64,000 nucleotides of DNA from Cryobacterium glaciale (GTDB lineage: Bacteria > Actinomycetota > Actinomycetes > Actinomycetales > Microbacteriaceae). The stretch is from the NCBI RefSeq assembly GCF_004402535.1, contig NZ_SOEY01000023.1, positions 1 through 64,000 of the forward strand, read 5' to 3'. Below, one piece after another: positions 41,187 through 49,536 of the stretch. Each line of letters begins with the position of its first letter. Within the stretch, counting starts at the first letter, position 1. The notes below the pieces were generated by a model. It was not told the DNA's origin, did no database searches, and worked only from the letters and a program-made list of their open reading frames with translations. Position numbers and translations under genes: made by a program.

Positions 41187-42494
41187 ATGAGTAACGCAAC
41201 GTCAAAATTGCCCGTCCCGACACCGACCGCCGTGGCGAAAACCGCCGGGGATTCCGCCGCAGAAACCGCCGTGGTTCCGCGTACCCCGACAGAGTTTCGC
41301 CTGCCGGATGTCTCGCCAACCCTGGTGCAGGCATCCGTTCCCACCTGGTCCAGCCAGGCGCCGGCCGCGTCGCCTCCGGAAGGGTCGGCCACGCCGCCGC
41401 CGCGCACGATGCCGAGTGATTTCTCCATCGCCATCGCTCCCGGCACCGGCAAGCCCAAGCGTGGCGCTCTGGCCGGGCGCCGCCAGCCGATGCGCGGTTA
41501 CGAAGTCCGGTTCACCGACATTGTGGACTACTGCGTCGACGTGACCGACCGCATCTGGGAAGACCAGGATGTCGGCTACATCTACGACACCTACGCGAAC
41601 GGCGTGCGCATCCACGACGACCGCGGCTGGAAGTACGGGGTCGAGGCCGTCGTTGAGGGCACCATCGCCACCATCAACGCCTTCCCCGACTCGCGACACT
41701 ACGCCGACGACGTCATCTGGGCCGGCGACGAAGACCAGGGCTTCGTCACCTCTCACCGGGCGCTCAACATCGGGCACCACACCGGGCCGTACAAGTGGGC
41801 TCCGCAGCCCACCGGCAAGGAGATCCGCATCTGGGTCATCGCCAATTGCGTCTCAAAAGAGAACCTCTTCTATGAGGAGTGGGTGCTCTACAACACGGCC
41901 GCCCGCCTGTTGCAGCTCGGTGTTAACGTCACCGAGGCCGCCCAGACCTACGCCATCGCCGGGGGAGCCCGCCTCGACGACCACCAGCTCAGCGAGGTCG
42001 ACCGCTTGCTGTCGGGCCGCAAGCCCACGCGTTACGAGTTGCCGCCGGCCGGTGCCTTCAACGTGGAGCACGCCGTGCGGGCGCTCTTTCACGACGTCTA
42101 CAACCGCCGCGATTTCAGCGCCATCGACCGCCTGTACTCGCAGTCGGTGCGCTGGCACGGCACCTCCAACCGTGAGGGTCGCGGTCGTTCGGCCGTGCGC
42201 GGCATGGCCCGCAACCTGCTGGCCACCTTTCCCGACCTCGGCCTGTCGGTCGATGAGGTCTACTGGATGGGCAACGACGACGACGGCTACAGCGTCTCCG
42301 TGCGCTGGTCCGCCGCCGGCACCCACCGCGGCCTCGGCCTCTACGGCGCTCCCACCAACCGGCGCGCCTTCGTTTGGGGCATTTCGCAGTTGTACTTTCA
42401 GCAGGGACGCATTGTCGAGGACTGGTCGCTGTTCAACGAGTTCGATGTCATCGCGCAGCTGATCGGACAGCCCGAAGCCGTTTCGCTCGCGTGA
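41187..42494 (+). CDS. Protein with two NTF2/SnoaL-like domains and Pro/Ala-rich leader
   Basis: 435 aa. About 100 N-terminal residues are Pro/Ala/Thr-rich and probably disordered. Domain 1 (about 105-250: YCVDVTDRIWEDQDVGYIYD, FYEEWVLYNTAA) and domain 2 (about 285-430: HAVRALFHDVYNRRDFSAID, YFQQGRIVEDWSLFNEFDV) both have the cone-shaped NTF2/SnoaL pattern with acidic and His residues lining the pocket. The stop overlaps the amidase start (TGATG). Such folds catalyse cyclisation, isomerisation or dehydration. A paralogue with the same two-domain plan lies at 43477. Confidence 0.75.
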   Translation: MSNATSKLPVPTPTAVAKTAGDSAAETAVVPRTPTEFRLPDVSPTLVQASVPTWSSQAPAASPPEGSATPPPRTMPSDFSIAIAPGTGKPKRGALAGRRQPMRGYEVRFTDIVDYCVDVTDRIWEDQDVGYIYDTYANGVRIHDDRGWKYGVEAVVEGTIATINAFPDSRHYADDVIWAGDEDQGFVTSHRALNIGHHTGPYKWAPQPTGKEIRIWVIANCVSKENLFYEEWVLYNTAARLLQLGVNVTEAAQTYAIAGGARLDDHQLSEVDRLLSGRKPTRYELPPAGAFNVEHAVRALFHDVYNRRDFSAIDRLYSQSVRWHGTSNREGRGRSAVRGMARNLLATFPDLGLSVDEVYWMGNDDDGYSVSVRWSAAGTHRGLGLYGAPTNRRAFVWGISQLYFQQGRIVEDWSLFNEFDVIAQLIGQPEAVSLA

Positions 42495-43348
42495 TGACTG
42501 GCCTGCAAGCGGATGCCGCAGCGCCGGCCGATACCGTCGTCGTCGCGGCTCCGACCGTGCGGCCGCGCATCGGCTGGCTGGACGACAACCTGCGGGAAGC
42601 GGGTTGGAGCATCCGTTCTGCAGTGGCGGCCGGGGCGCGCCTCATCGTTCTGCCGGAACTGGCCACGAGCGGGTATGTCTTCGCCACGCCCGAGGAAGCC
42701 CGGGCGTCGTCTATTCGGGCCGACGACGCCCGGTTGCGGGCCCTCAGCCGGGAACTGCCCGACCACGCGGTGGCCGTCGTCGGGTTCGCCGAGGTGGCGG
42801 GCGATCAGCTTTTCTCGAGCGCGGCCGTGCTCAGCAGTACCGGAGTGATCGCCACCTATCGCAAAACGCATCTGTGGGGAGACGAACCGCGTTTCTTTAC
42901 TCCCGGTGATGCTGCGCCGCCGGTCGTGTCGACGCCGATCGGTCGAATCGGCGTGGCCATTTGCTACGACCTGGAGTTTCCCGAGGTTCCACGATCCCTC
43001 GCGCTGGCCGGCGCTGACATCATCGTCGCGCCGGTCAACTGGCCAGTGGTCAGCCGCCCCAGTGGCGAGCGAACTCCGGAAATCGTGCTCGCTATGGCGG
43101 CGGCCCGGGCGTCGAGCGTGCCGATCGTCATCTCCGACCGGGGTGATCTGGAGCGCGGCGTTGTCTTCACGGGCGGCAGCTGTGTGATCAGTCACGAGGG
43201 CTGGATGCTCGCCGGGGAGCCGCGCAGTGACCACTTGGTCATGGCCTCGATCAACCTCGCGGCCGGGCGATCGAAGGCTGCGGGGAACCATAACAATGTG
43301 TTCACCGATCGTCGACCTGATCTCTATCCCCGGCTGTTGCACCAATAG
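42494..43348 (+). CDS. Carbon-nitrogen hydrolase (nitrilase superfamily amidase)
   Basis: 284 aa. The Glu-Lys-Cys triad is visible in LPELATSGY, YRKTHLWGDE and VAICYDLEFPEV. The Cys-Tyr-Asp-Leu context favours amide or carbamoyl hydrolysis over nitriles. ATG at 42494 overlaps the previous stop. Implies that the pathway substrate or an intermediate carries an amide-like C-N bond. No signal peptide; cytoplasmic. Confidence 0.88.
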   Translation: MTGLQADAAAPADTVVVAAPTVRPRIGWLDDNLREAGWSIRSAVAAGARLIVLPELATSGYVFATPEEARASSIRADDARLRALSRELPDHAVAVVGFAEVAGDQLFSSAAVLSSTGVIATYRKTHLWGDEPRFFTPGDAAPPVVSTPIGRIGVAICYDLEFPEVPRSLALAGADIIVAPVNWPVVSRPSGERTPEIVLAMAAARASSVPIVISDRGDLERGVVFTGGSCVISHEGWMLAGEPRSDHLVMASINLAAGRSKAAGNHNNVFTDRRPDLYPRLLHQ

Positions 43349-43404
43349 CAACTGCGTTCTTCGCGGTGTATTTGGTTCGGAGATAACTAATATCGTTGGA
43401 TAAA

Positions 43405-43430
43405 ACGTATACGTATGCAAAACTTTTGCA
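43405..43430. promoter_or_regulatory. Two adjacent perfect palindromes before the second NTF2-like gene
   Basis: ACGTATACGT (43405-43414) abuts TGCAAAACTTTTGCA (43416-43430), a perfect 15-bp inverted repeat. The 43349-43476 spacer is AT-rich and contains no gene, so this is probably an internal promoter and operator within the operon. The first palindrome resembles TATACGTATA at 39562. Confidence 0.5.
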
Positions 43431-43476
43431 ATTCAACTAGGTTTGTGTGAATAGCCAAACAGAAGGACTAACGCCC

Positions 43477-44472
43477 ATGACGTTGAATCCGCTTGCCCAC
43501 GCTCCCTACGACACCGTCGAGCAGTACATTCTCGACTGGACCGAACTCATCTGGGCTGAGGGCGGCATCGGGTCCATCCCCGGCATGTACCACGAGAACA
43601 TCATTGTGCGTGGCGCCTCCGGAGTCTCGACGGGTGTCGCCGGTGTCGTGCGCGGTTCGCTGGCCAAGAAGGCGTCCTTCATCGACCGCATCGGCGTGGG
43701 CGAAGACGTCATCTGGGAGACCCGCGGCGAATCCTCCTTCGTCAGCCACCACCGGGTACTCCACTCCGGCGGCCAGAGCGAGGTCTGCAGCTACGGCCCC
43801 GCCCTCGGGCTGTCGGCGGTCTCTCGCAATCTTCCCGTCTGTCTCGTCGTCGACGGACTCGTCACCGAGGAGTGGGTGGTGCGCGACGAGTGGGCCGTTG
43901 TTGCCGGCCTCGGGCACGACCCGGTCGCCGTGGCGAGCGCGTCCCCGGTCGCTCTCGCTCCCCTCGGCGTCGGGGGCCTGTTCGGGCGACCCGCGCCATC
44001 GAACCCGGTGGTGTCGGGAGATTCGGGGCCGCGCCCCGCCGAACACGTCGAGGAGGCAGAATTTCTGCTCGCCCTCTGGCGTGACGTCATCCAGGCCCGG
44101 CGGTTCGACCGCGTCGCCGACTTCTACTCGCGCGACTCGATCGTGCACACCAGCCGCAACCGAACCGTGACCCGCGTCGACGGGGTGCGCGCCGACCTGC
44201 TGCGCTTTCTGGCACCGTTTCCCGACGCGACCGTCGAAGTGCGCGACATTGCCGTGCATTCGTCGGCGTCGCGTGGGCTGCGCGCATCCGTTCTGTGGCG
44301 GTTGACGGGCACCTATTCCGGCCTGCCGCTCTACGGGCCGGTCACCGGCTCGCCCGTCGAGATCATGGGTGTCTCGCAATACGAGTTCGAGGCCGGCCGG
44401 GTGCGCCAGGAATACCGCATCTTCGACGAGGTGGCGGTGCTGGCACAGATCGAGGCCGCACGGCAACACTGA
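43477..44472 (+). CDS. Second protein with two NTF2/SnoaL-like domains
   Basis: 331 aa. Domain 1 (about 10-150: YILDWTELIWAEGGIGSIPG, HENIIVRGASG, VVRDEW) and domain 2 (about 195-325: WRDVIQARRFDRVADFYSRD, YEFEAGRVRQEYRIFDEVAV) parallel those of the gene at 41187, without the disordered leader. ATG at 43477 was chosen over GTG at 43447 because AGAAGGA precedes it at suitable distance. Coupled to the transporter gene by TGATG. The two paralogues may form a complex or act on successive intermediates. Confidence 0.75.
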   Translation: MTLNPLAHAPYDTVEQYILDWTELIWAEGGIGSIPGMYHENIIVRGASGVSTGVAGVVRGSLAKKASFIDRIGVGEDVIWETRGESSFVSHHRVLHSGGQSEVCSYGPALGLSAVSRNLPVCLVVDGLVTEEWVVRDEWAVVAGLGHDPVAVASASPVALAPLGVGGLFGRPAPSNPVVSGDSGPRPAEHVEEAEFLLALWRDVIQARRFDRVADFYSRDSIVHTSRNRTVTRVDGVRADLLRFLAPFPDATVEVRDIAVHSSASRGLRASVLWRLTGTYSGLPLYGPVTGSPVEIMGVSQYEFEAGRVRQEYRIFDEVAVLAQIEAARQH

Positions 44473-45920
44473 TGCCGAGTCGTCTAGGTAGGCGAAAACG
44501 CCGTGCTGACCGTGCCGACGGTCCCGACCGTGCTGACCGTGCTGACCGTCCCGCTCGTGCCGACCGTCCCGCTCGTGCCGACCGTGCTGACCGTACCGAC
44601 CGTGCCGACCGTGCCGACGGTCCCGCTCGCCCGGTGCGCGCTGGCCGCCCCGACCGTGCTGACCGTGCCGACGGTCCCGCTCGCCCGGTGCGCGCTGGCC
44701 GCCCGGACCGCGCCGACAATATCGACCACCCCGGCCGTACGGCCGCACTCGTGATCTTGAGCATTGTGCTCACCGCGATCAACCTCAGGTCTGCCGTGAG
44801 TAGCGTCGGCGCCCTGCTGCCCGACATCCAGCAGTCCCTGCACATCGTGCCCAGCCTGGTGGGCGTGCTCACGGCGTTGCCGGTGCTGGTCTTCGCCCTC
44901 GTCGGCCCGCTGGCGCCGAGACTGGAGCGACGCTGGGGCCTTGCGGCCGTGTCGTCGGTCGGAATCATCATGATGGCGGCGGGCACACTATTGCGGCCGT
45001 TCGCCGGTGAAGCAGTCGCCTTCTTTGTGGCCAGCCTCGCTGCCTATTCCGGATGCGCCATCGTCAACGTGCTGCTGCCGGCCATCGTGCAGCGGCAATT
45101 CCCGCACCGGGTCGGCACCCTCACCGCGCTGTACTCCACCGCGGTCGCTGTCGGTGTTGCGGCCGCGAGTGCGTTCTCCGTTCCTCTCGCCGAGCAGAGC
45201 GAGTTCGTCTGGCGAGCCGGACTCGGCGTGTGGGCACTCCCCATGATCGTGGCGGCGATCGTCTGGCTGATCGTGCGCCCGGCCGGCCGCCGAGATCGCG
45301 ACGCGCTCGGGGCACCTGACTTTGGAGCCGCCGCGCGCCTCTCCCGCAACGCTGGCGCGTGGGCCACCGCCATCTACTTCGGCACGCAGGGCCTGCAGTC
45401 CTATGTGGCCATCAGCTGGCTGCCGCGGTTCTTTCAGGATGAAGGTATGTCGGCGTCGGCGGCCGGAGCCCTCGTCGGCCTCCTGCTGATCATTGCGGTG
45501 CCAATCTCCCTGGTCGTGCCCTCGCTCGTGGCCCGCATCTCCTCGCCGCGAGCGGCCGTCGTCGTGCTCGCGGCAGCCTATTTCGCCGGCTACGTCTGCC
45601 TCGCCATCGACGGCAAGTCCCTCGCGCTGCTCGGAGTCGTCCTGATCGGCGTCGGTGCCGGCGCATTTCCTCTCGCGCTCACGGTCATCGGAAGTTGGTC
45701 ACCCGACAGCGCCGAGACCTCGCGCTTCTCCGGATTCGTGCAGGCCGTCGGCTATCTCATCGCCGCGTTCGGCCCGGTCATCGCCGGCATCGTTTATGGG
45801 GGAGACCACCCGGCCGTTGGGCTCCTTACCCTCCTGCTCACCGCGTGCGTCATCCAGCTCGTCGCCGGCCTCGTGATGGCCGCCAAGGTGAGCGCACGAT
45901 GGCGCTCCGTCTCGGTCTAG
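44472..45920 (+). CDS. MFS transporter (CynX/NimT type) with RAD-repeat N-terminus
   Basis: 482 aa. After residue 88 there are 12 hydrophobic segments with the CynX/NimT pattern (AINLRSAVSSVGALLPDIQ, GTLTALYSTAVAVGVAAASA). The first 85 residues are a charged repeat of Asp-Arg-Ala and Pro-Ala-Arg units, including the 18-residue DRADRADGPARPVRAGRP twice in tandem (43-60, 61-78). This is not usual in the family. It may be a cytoplasmic disordered extension; alternatively translation starts downstream, though the ATG coupled to the previous stop is the natural start. Presumed importer of the pathway substrate. Confidence 0.8.
   Translation: MPSRLGRRKRRADRADGPDRADRADRPARADRPARADRADRTDRADRADGPARPVRAGRPDRADRADGPARPVRAGRPDRADNIDHPGRTAALVILSIVLTAINLRSAVSSVGALLPDIQQSLHIVPSLVGVLTALPVLVFALVGPLAPRLERRWGLAAVSSVGIIMMAAGTLLRPFAGEAVAFFVASLAAYSGCAIVNVLLPAIVQRQFPHRVGTLTALYSTAVAVGVAAASAFSVPLAEQSEFVWRAGLGVWALPMIVAAIVWLIVRPAGRRDRDALGAPDFGAAARLSRNAGAWATAIYFGTQGLQSYVAISWLPRFFQDEGMSASAAGALVGLLLIIAVPISLVVPSLVARISSPRAAVVVLAAAYFAGYVCLAIDGKSLALLGVVLIGVGAGAFPLALTVIGSWSPDSAETSRFSGFVQAVGYLIAAFGPVIAGIVYGGDHPAVGLLTLLLTACVIQLVAGLVMAAKVSARWRSVSV
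44507..44705 (+). repeat. In-gene tandem repeats encoding the RAD-rich N-terminus
   Basis: Variants of CGTGCCGACCGT and CGACCGTCCCGCTCGTGC are repeated throughout. Two 54-bp units lie head to tail at 44598-44651 and 44652-44705; they differ at two bases, both synonymous, so the encoded 18-residue peptide is identical. Confidence 0.92.
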
Positions 45921-45933
45921 CCGCCCCGGCAAC

Positions 45934-46050
45934 GTACACAACTGCGGACTTTCCCCCGAAATTCAGTGAATTTCGCAGATCCTGGCCCCGAGCCCCCGAG
46001 CCCCCGAGCCCCCGAGCCCCCGAGCCCCCGAGGCATCCGCAGTTATGAAC
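45934..46050. repeat. Inverted-repeat element IR-2, copy 3, with tandem insert
   Basis: GTACACAACTGCGGA and TCCGCAGTTATGAAC form the arms; the interior holds five perfect AGCCCCCG units (45991-46030). It is 14 bp after the MFS stop and about 110 bp before IR-1. The whole 45921-46396 interval (476 bp) contains IR-2, a REP half, IR-1 and the toxin-antitoxin promoter, with no gene. Confidence 0.85.
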
Positions 46051-46104
46051 GCTCTGCCCAGTACACGCTCGTGCGCGAGCTCCGCACGTCGAAGCGCGAC
46101 ACTT

Positions 46105-46141
46105 CCCGCTGGTCGAGGCGCGAGGAACGAGCGATCGAGAG
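46105..46141. repeat. REP-like left arm (half copy)
   Basis: CCCGCTGGTCGAGGCGCGAGG continuing into GAACGAGCGATCGAGAG, without the opposite arm. It lies between IR-2 and IR-1. Confidence 0.85.
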
Positions 46142-46159
46142 CCCCAGCTGGTACGTTTT

Positions 46160-46226
46160 GCCGGTAAATCTGCGACACGCCGAGCATTTTGGCACGAAAA
46201 TACGGCGTGTCGCGAAATCTACCGGC
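46160..46226. repeat. 67-bp inverted-repeat element IR-1, copy 3
   Basis: Arms GCCGGTAAATCTGCGACACG / CGTGTCGCGAAATCTACCGG with loop containing ATTTTGGCACGAAAAT. The most regular of the three copies. Confidence 0.9.
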
Positions 46227-46396
46227 AGTACACACACCTGCCAAGCACGCCACACCGCCAAGAAGCGGATGCCGCGCCGCGCCTCGCCCTCGCCCCGCAC
46301 CCGCATCGCCCCTGCCGAGTTGGAAGAGCCTTGCCCCAGCAACCCCTCCTCGCCTAGGCTTGACGCGTACGTAATAACGCACGCATTGGAGGATTC

Positions 46397-46657
46397 ATGG
46401 CCATCACAGCTACCGCCGCCCGCAAAGACCTCTACCGTCTCATCGAAGAGGTCAATCAGGACCACGACGAGATCGAAATCACCTCGAAGAACGGGTCGGC
46501 GTTCCTGGTCTCTGCGCACGAGTACAACGCCCTGAAGGAGACCGCGCATCTGCTGCGATCGCCCGCCAATGCGGCGCGACTGGCCCGCTCCGCGCAAGAA
46601 GTGCGGGACGGCCTTGCCACCCCGCACGATCTGGTGGATGACGACGAGACGCTGTAG
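46397..46657 (+). CDS. Type II antitoxin, YefM/Phd family
   Basis: 86 aa. ITATAARKDLYRLIEEVNQDHDEIEIT and SAFLVSAHEYNALKETAHLLRSP are typical of the N-terminal dimer fold of YefM, and the acidic C-terminus (DLVDDDETL) would wrap the toxin. GGAGG lies before the ATG. The repeat GCGT-ACGTAATA-ACGC at 46366-46380 upstream is a likely autoregulatory site. The stop overlaps the toxin start (TAGTG). Confidence 0.93.
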   Translation: MAITATAARKDLYRLIEEVNQDHDEIEITSKNGSAFLVSAHEYNALKETAHLLRSPANAARLARSAQEVRDGLATPHDLVDDDETL

Positions 46658-46914
46658 TGCTCGCCCTCGCGTTCACCAACGACGGCTGGGATGACTCCCA
46701 ATATTGGGTCACCACCGACCGAGCCACACTGAAACGCGTCAACACGCTCATCACCGCCGCCCGTCGAGATCCCACATCGGGAATAGGCAAGCCCGAGCAA
46801 CTCAAATATCACGATGGCTCGCCCTGGTCGCGCCGTATTACGCAAGAGCATCGCCTGGTCTACTCCTTCGACGACGACCAGCTGATCGTCTGGCAGTGCT
46901 GCCTGCACTACTGA
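46657..46914 (+). CDS. Type II toxin, YoeB/Txe family mRNA interferase
   Basis: 85 aa, GTG start. The RelE-like catalytic set is present: Glu47, Arg66 and His84 followed by Tyr85, one position offset from E. coli YoeB Glu46/Arg65/His83. GSPWSRRITQEHRLVY is the family signature. Expected to cleave mRNA at the ribosome and to be neutralised by the coupled antitoxin. Appears intact. Confidence 0.93.
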   Translation: MLALAFTNDGWDDSQYWVTTDRATLKRVNTLITAARRDPTSGIGKPEQLKYHDGSPWSRRITQEHRLVYSFDDDQLIVWQCCLHY

Positions 46915-46973
46915 AGCCCGCATCGGTGGACTGTGCGCACATCGTTAAGGCAAACCCGGCTGGGGGTCGATGA

Positions 46974-48042
46974 TTGCAAAGAGCGACTCACTTGATTGCA
47001 AGAACCTTCGATGATGACGGGCGCAGCCCCGAAGTGCTCACCGGCTTTTTGCCGACGGCGGCATTATGCTGCCGAGCGTTTCACCAGAAATCAAGCGCCT
47101 GCCGGCCTGGCCCGAGTCCGTTAATGTTCACGCGATCGCCGGCGGCTATTCAGTTGGGCTATTTCTCCGGCTATGAAGCAGCCACGTTCAATTTGGGTGA
47201 TCTTGTTGTTTCGCTCGGCTCAGCTCTCGCCGGGGCGGATACGACGAAAGTCATTTCCTGTGCCGTCACCTTCGAGGTGGGCGTTGATTCAAGCGGATTC
47301 GCGGGTGCCTCGCTGAACAATCTGTCCAATGCGCAGCAGCGCTCACTAACCGCCTGCTATCACGCGGGCATGCTGTCAAACGTCGAGGTTATCAATGACG
47401 TGATTGGCACGGTGCAAAACGCCATCGAGCCCCAAGGAACGGCTCGCTCGGTTGACCTGTCGGGGTTCCAGATCACCCAGACAAGTCTCGAACCAATCAG
47501 CCCAAACACCAACCTGTTCATGATCAAGACGTTGGAGACAGACCGGCCGTCGATCCTCGCCGCAGCGCAAGCCGAGGCTGCAGCGGGTACGAGCGCGGAT
47601 GCGCAGGCGTCGGTCCTGGTCGAAGGATTCGAGGACTGCGGGTACGCCGAGTGGTGCCCGGTGCTACCCACCGGCCCCGACGAAACGGCAGCCGGACCTT
47701 TCGTTCACTATCGAGGGTCGGACGAAGCGGCGAGTCCCGATTTCGTCGTTCTCTACCCGGCCAATCCGTACCAAGCCCTCACCTTTCCGAAAACTGATCG
47801 CGGAATAGGAGCCGGAGCAACCAAGCAGGACGTCATGACCGCCTACGCCGACGTGTTCGTCTGGGACTGGACAGTGACGTCGTCCCAGACGCCACCGAGC
47901 CCCGACACGCCGACAAAGCGTCGCCGGCGTGTCGGTGATGGCCGATTCGTGTGACACTCGGTCGCTGTGGTTCATGTTCGACGCAGACGACGTGCTCACA
48001 ACCATCGGCGCGGACACGGCGTGGGACAACTGCACCGGTTAG
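46974..48042 (+). pseudogene. Frameshifted gene of unknown function
   Basis: An open frame of 326 codons ends at 47954 with an implausible basic tail (KRRRRVGDGRFV). The +1 frame continues coherently from about 47915 to a TAG at 48042 (SVMADSCDTRSLWFMFDADD...WDNCTG). The combined product has features of a secreted protein domain (VISCAVTFEVGVDSSGF, EGFEDCGYAEWCPV), but its N-terminus shows no signal peptide and looks truncated. Base composition is less GC-rich than in the neighbours. No family recognised. It adjoins the toxin-antitoxin pair, as often in acquired segments. Confidence 0.6.
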
Positions 48043-48098
48043 CACGCACCTGAGCCGGACCGTTCAATTTCAAGCGGATGCCGCTTCGCACCATTACC

Positions 48099-48197
48099 CG
48101 CTGGTCGAGGCGCGAGGAACCAGTGATCGAGACTATTGGTTCCCGCGCTTGTGATCTCGATCGCTCGCGAGCTCGCGCCTCGATCGGCGAAGCCGCG
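48099..48197. repeat. REP-like palindrome copy
   Basis: CGCTGGTCGAGGCGCGAGG...GTGATCGAGAC and GATCTCGATCGCTCGCGAG...CTCGCGCCTCGATCGG form two well-matched arms about 25 bp apart. Located between the decayed gene and the ROK regulator, close to their convergent 3' ends. Confidence 0.88.
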
Positions 48198-48236
48198 CCT
48201 CGAGAGCTACGACACGAGCCGTCCGCATCACGCGGC

Positions 48237-49394
48237 CTACGCCGCCAGCCGCAACAGTTCCTCGATGGCGTCGGCCGAAAAGATCTGGTCAGCCGTGATG
48301 AGCGCGAGCCCGGTCACGCCGCCGAGGTTACCGAGCGTCGACGTCGTGATCACCAATCGGCGCGTGGCCAGCGGCGACGTGCGCTGGTAGACCCGCTCGC
48401 GCACCCCCGACATGAGTACCTCCTCGCACTCCGCGAGCTGCCCTGACACCACGATCACCGCCGGATTCAGAATGCTCACGAGCGACGCCACGGCATCCCC
48501 GAGTACCCGCCCGGCCTGACGCACCAGGCGCACCGCGGTGATATTGCCTTCCTTCACGAGCTGAACCACCTGGGTGGCCGACGACACGGCGATTCCCAGC
48601 TCGGTCAGGTCGCGCACGAGCGCCCATCCGCTTGCGTAGGCCTCGACGCAACCCACGTTGCCGCAGCGGCACTGCAGCAGTGCCGCGCCCTCGGCGAGTG
48701 CGGTGCGGGTGTGTCCGATATCGCCGGCTGCGCCCTCGTTGCCGCGCACAACCTGCCCGTTGAACACGAGCCCCGAACCGATGCCGGTGCCGAGCTTCAG
48801 GCTGATCAGGTTGTCGGCCTGCAGCGTGCGCGCCTCCACGGCCGCGCGCGCGTTCGCGTCGTTCTCGACCACCACCGGCACCTGAAATCGTGACCGAAAC
48901 CAACCGGCAATATCGAATCCGTCCCAGCCGGTCATGATCGGCGGGTTCACCACGCGCCCGGCCGCAAAATCCACCGGACCGGGCACACCCACACCAATTC
49001 CCCACACACCGGTGAGGTCACCGAGCCCGTCGAGCGCCTCGAGCACCTCGCCGAGAACTCGTTCCGGCCCCTCCCACACGTTGACCGTGCGGGTCACGTA
49101 TCGCAGCGGCGTGCCTTGCAGATCGCACAGCGCCACCGTGAAACCGGATGCCCCCACATCGACCGCGAGTAAACCCGCGCGAGCCGGGTTGAACGCGAAA
49201 AGGCTCGACGGTCGTCCCCCGGTCGACTCACCCCCGCCGATGGCGGAGATTAAGCCCGCAGCGTGCAGAGCGGTCAGCCGCTGGTTCACCGTGGATCGCG
49301 ACAGCCCCGTAATCTCCATCACATCCGTGCGACTCAGCTGCCGCTGCTCGCGAAACAGCGTCAGCACGTCGCTGATATGGGAGTTGAGTGTCAT
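48237..49394 (-). CDS. ROK-family transcriptional regulator
   Basis: 385 aa. An N-terminal winged helix (LSRTDVMEITGLSRSTVNQRL) is fused to a ROK domain with GVGVPGPVD, ENDANARAAVEA, and the zinc motif CRCGNVGC followed by VEAYASG. GGAG lies upstream of the ATG. Divergent from the frcBCA-like operon, which it very likely represses until sugar binds the ROK domain. Confidence 0.93.
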   Translation of the reverse strand: MTLNSHISDVLTLFREQRQLSRTDVMEITGLSRSTVNQRLTALHAAGLISAIGGGESTGGRPSSLFAFNPARAGLLAVDVGASGFTVALCDLQGTPLRYVTRTVNVWEGPERVLGEVLEALDGLGDLTGVWGIGVGVPGPVDFAAGRVVNPPIMTGWDGFDIAGWFRSRFQVPVVVENDANARAAVEARTLQADNLISLKLGTGIGSGLVFNGQVVRGNEGAAGDIGHTRTALAEGAALLQCRCGNVGCVEAYASGWALVRDLTELGIAVSSATQVVQLVKEGNITAVRLVRQAGRVLGDAVASLVSILNPAVIVVSGQLAECEEVLMSGVRERVYQRTSPLATRRLVITTSTLGNLGGVTGLALITADQIFSADAIEELLRLAA

Positions 49395-49536
49395 GGGGCT
49401 CCATCGCCAAAAGTTGTTTTGATCTTACTCCACCGTAAAGATTCTGTACTTTTGTATTGTGAAAACTCGAAAGTCGCGCTAGTTTCTCTACATTGGCACA
49501 CAGTGGTGCCCCGACTCCCATCAGAGGACACACAAC
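49395..49536. promoter_or_regulatory. Divergent promoter region, ROK regulator / frc-like operon
   Basis: Notably AT-rich (TTGTTTTGATCTTACTCC, ATTCTGTACTTTTGTATTG), with TTTTGNAT/ACTTTTGTA-like half-sites that could bind the ROK protein. AGAGGA precedes the transporter start. No exact -35/-10 assignment is made. Confidence 0.4.

Noticed and set aside
44503..44754. Alternative plus-strand frame of Val-Pro-Thr repeats in the MFS gene start
   Set aside because: Other-frame reading of the same tandem repeat; the coupled ATG at 44472 gives a frame continuing into the transporter.
47930..48042. Separate small gene MADSCDTRS...
   Set aside because: It continues the upstream 326-codon frame after a single shift, so it is better explained as the 3' end of one broken gene.
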